Origin: an uncultured Pirellulaceae bacterium
GTDB taxonomy: Bacteria; Planctomycetota; Planctomycetia; Pirellulales; Pirellulaceae
Assembly: GCA_947259675.1 (NCBI GenBank)
Contig: CAMYNE010000145.1
Location: 1-6,157 of the forward strand
Length of the DNA stretch: 6,157 nucleotides
Direction of reading: 5' to 3'
The translations under genes and the position numbers were made by a program. Positions 4,894 to 6,157 of this stretch are shown here, in pieces. The notes below the pieces were generated by a model. The model did not search any database and was not told where the DNA came from. It was given only the letters and a program-made list of their open reading frames with translations. The first letter of the stretch is position 1, and each line of letters opens with the position of its first letter.

Positions 4894-6157
4894 TTAACTC
4901 TGATTAGGTTTTTCGTCATAAACTTCCGGTAATAATTTGAATTTGACCCATTGAATTCCAAATAACATCACGGCCATGAGTACAAGTGCTCCGACGCCGA
5001 TAATCAATAACGGTTTTGCCCCGATCCCGAAAAAGCTCAGTTCGACAGCGGACCAGATCGGATGCCAAAACAGAATCAGAATCAGCGAACTCAGACAAAG
5101 ATATGGGCCAAACGCCATTTGGTTGTCGCGTGTTGCGATAAAGTAGGCCAAGGCAATCAACAGCATTGACAGCGGAGCCAGCCCGAATACCAGTAATGAT
5201 GGTTGCCAGCCAAGAAAGGCGCCGATCATGAACATCAAGGTAACGTCACCAAAACCCATCGCTTCTTGATTAAGCACCGAACTGGCGATGATGCGGACGG
5301 TCCAAACCAAACCGCCACCGGCAGCCATGCCCATGAATGCGCTGAACAGGCTGGTTTTGTTTACGGCTGGCAGCGTTTGCCAAGCGACAAAGACTGCAAT
5401 TGTGCCGACAAGCCAGATTGCCGTCAAAATTTTGGTGAGTAACAACGGTTTGCGCGGCGTCGAACGGATGTCAATTTTTGACTTGCGACGCGGTCTTACG
5501 ACACTTCCAATCATGATCTTGATCCCTTTGAAGAAACCGAGCCGGAAGTTGATTGTTTTGGGAAGCAGAGCCAGATACCAGATCGTGAAAATGCTCAAAG
5601 CAAGCATTAATCCGGTCGATTCCTGATGCCAGGCCGTCAATTCCAATGGCGAATTAAAGTGCAAAAAGCTATTCGCGCCTTTTACCAAAACCGGCAACCG
5701 CGACATGGGTGCAAACGCAGCCACCAAGAGCGCGATAATCAAACCCGTCACGGTTACTCCGTCGGGAATGGTCTTCTCGTCAAAGTCGATAAACGTTGCG
5801 ACCGTCAGTAAAGCGAGCAAGATCGTCTGGACAAAGAACCAGATTTCTATCGTTGCAGCGTTGGCCGCACCCACCACGCCTCCACCGGAAAGTCCACCAT
5901 CAACGTGCCAGTTGTAAAACAGTGGCAAACAGATGATCCAGACCAGTTCGATCAGCAATGGTCTGATCCAGAATCCTTTGCCGTGAACATCGGCATCGCG
6001 GCGGACTCCAAACCAACCCAAAACAGGAACGTAATCAGTTAACTTCCGCGGTTTGGCTTTTTCGTCAGGTTTGAGCCAGGGACTGATTGACCGTTTACGA
6101 AAATAAGCCCAGCGATAGATTGCCCAGTTGATGGCTGCGGCAATGACGGCGCCGAGG
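4894..6157 (-). CDS. Type IV prepilin peptidase, A24 family (N-terminus cut by window edge)
   Basis: This is a polytopic inner-membrane aspartic protease that cleaves, and in many relatives methylates, type IV pilin-like precursors for pili or type II secretion. The frame stays open to the right edge, giving 420 visible residues; TTG 6021 is internal, not the start. The N-terminal part keeps the family pattern: AAAINWAIYRW (6-16) for the usual GSFLNVVIYR, then YVPVLGWFGVRRD (42-54) and FWIRPLLIEL (62-71). Catalytic motif 1 is FIDFDEKTIPD (122-132, Asp124) and motif 2 is the GxGD box AMGFGDV (299-305, Asp304), followed by GAFLGW and later FGPYLCL. About eight or nine membrane helices are evident. 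Two oddities stand out: no cysteine is present in the N-terminal cytoplasmic loop, and the catalytic aspartates are 180 residues apart because of a large insert with extra helices and a basic loop (RPRRKSK). The hypothetical gene follows after 32 bases. Confidence 0.92.
   Translation of the reverse strand, partial: LGAVIAAAINWAIYRWAYFRKRSISPWLKPDEKAKPRKLTDYVPVLGWFGVRRDADVHGKGFWIRPLLIELVWIICLPLFYNWHVDGGLSGGGVVGAANAATIEIWFFVQTILLALLTVATFIDFDEKTIPDGVTVTGLIIALLVAAFAPMSRLPVLVKGANSFLHFNSPLELTAWHQESTGLMLALSIFTIWYLALLPKTINFRLGFFKGIKIMIGSVVRPRRKSKIDIRSTPRKPLLLTKILTAIWLVGTIAVFVAWQTLPAVNKTSLFSAFMGMAAGGGLVWTVRIIASSVLNQEAMGFGDVTLMFMIGAFLGWQPSLLVFGLAPLSMLLIALAYFIATRDNQMAFGPYLCLSSLILILFWHPIWSAVELSFFGIGAKPLLIIGVGALVLMAVMLFGIQWVKFKLLPEVYDEKPNQS

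Overview
The window most likely comes from a planctomycete (Planctomycetota, perhaps a Pirellulaceae-type genome). This is inferred from the style of its ImuA and ImuB proteins, from a 179-residue protein of a kind I know only from planctomycetes, from a prepilin peptidase without the usual cysteines, and from intergenic palindromes and GAATGCG-type heptamer repeats. No rRNA or other marker gene is present to confirm it.

All five genes supported here are on the minus strand, so the window is best read from right to left. At the right edge is a type IV prepilin peptidase whose N-terminus is cut off (6157-4894). It is followed 32 bases later by a small conserved hypothetical gene (4861-4322), probably in the same operon. 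After a 170-base gap comes a predicted lipoprotein with a signal peptide, a long Gln-rich coiled coil and a C-terminal OmpA-like domain (4151-3114).

A 560-base intergenic region (2554-3113) has no convincing gene. Its half nearest imuA holds two short inverted repeats (2713-2724, 2734-2750) and a cluster of GC-rich palindromes (2580-2667) that would lie in the imuA leader.

The left part is an imuA-imuB mutasome pair. ImuA (2553-1612) is a RecA-like protein without a P-loop lysine. ImuB (1718 to the left edge) is a Y-family polymerase homologue without catalytic acidic residues. Its reading frame is open from 1718 to base 3 and is nearly complete; only the extreme C-terminus is missing. The two genes overlap by 107 bases. 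In known systems ImuA and ImuB work with the error-prone polymerase DnaE2 in SOS-induced translesion synthesis, so dnaE2 may lie just beyond the left edge (not visible).

The most unusual feature is a heptanucleotide tandem repeat in inverted orientation (1838-1938). It sits inside imuA and is translated in frame as about 34 low-complexity residues. The DNA could form a 31-bp stem in the middle of the gene.
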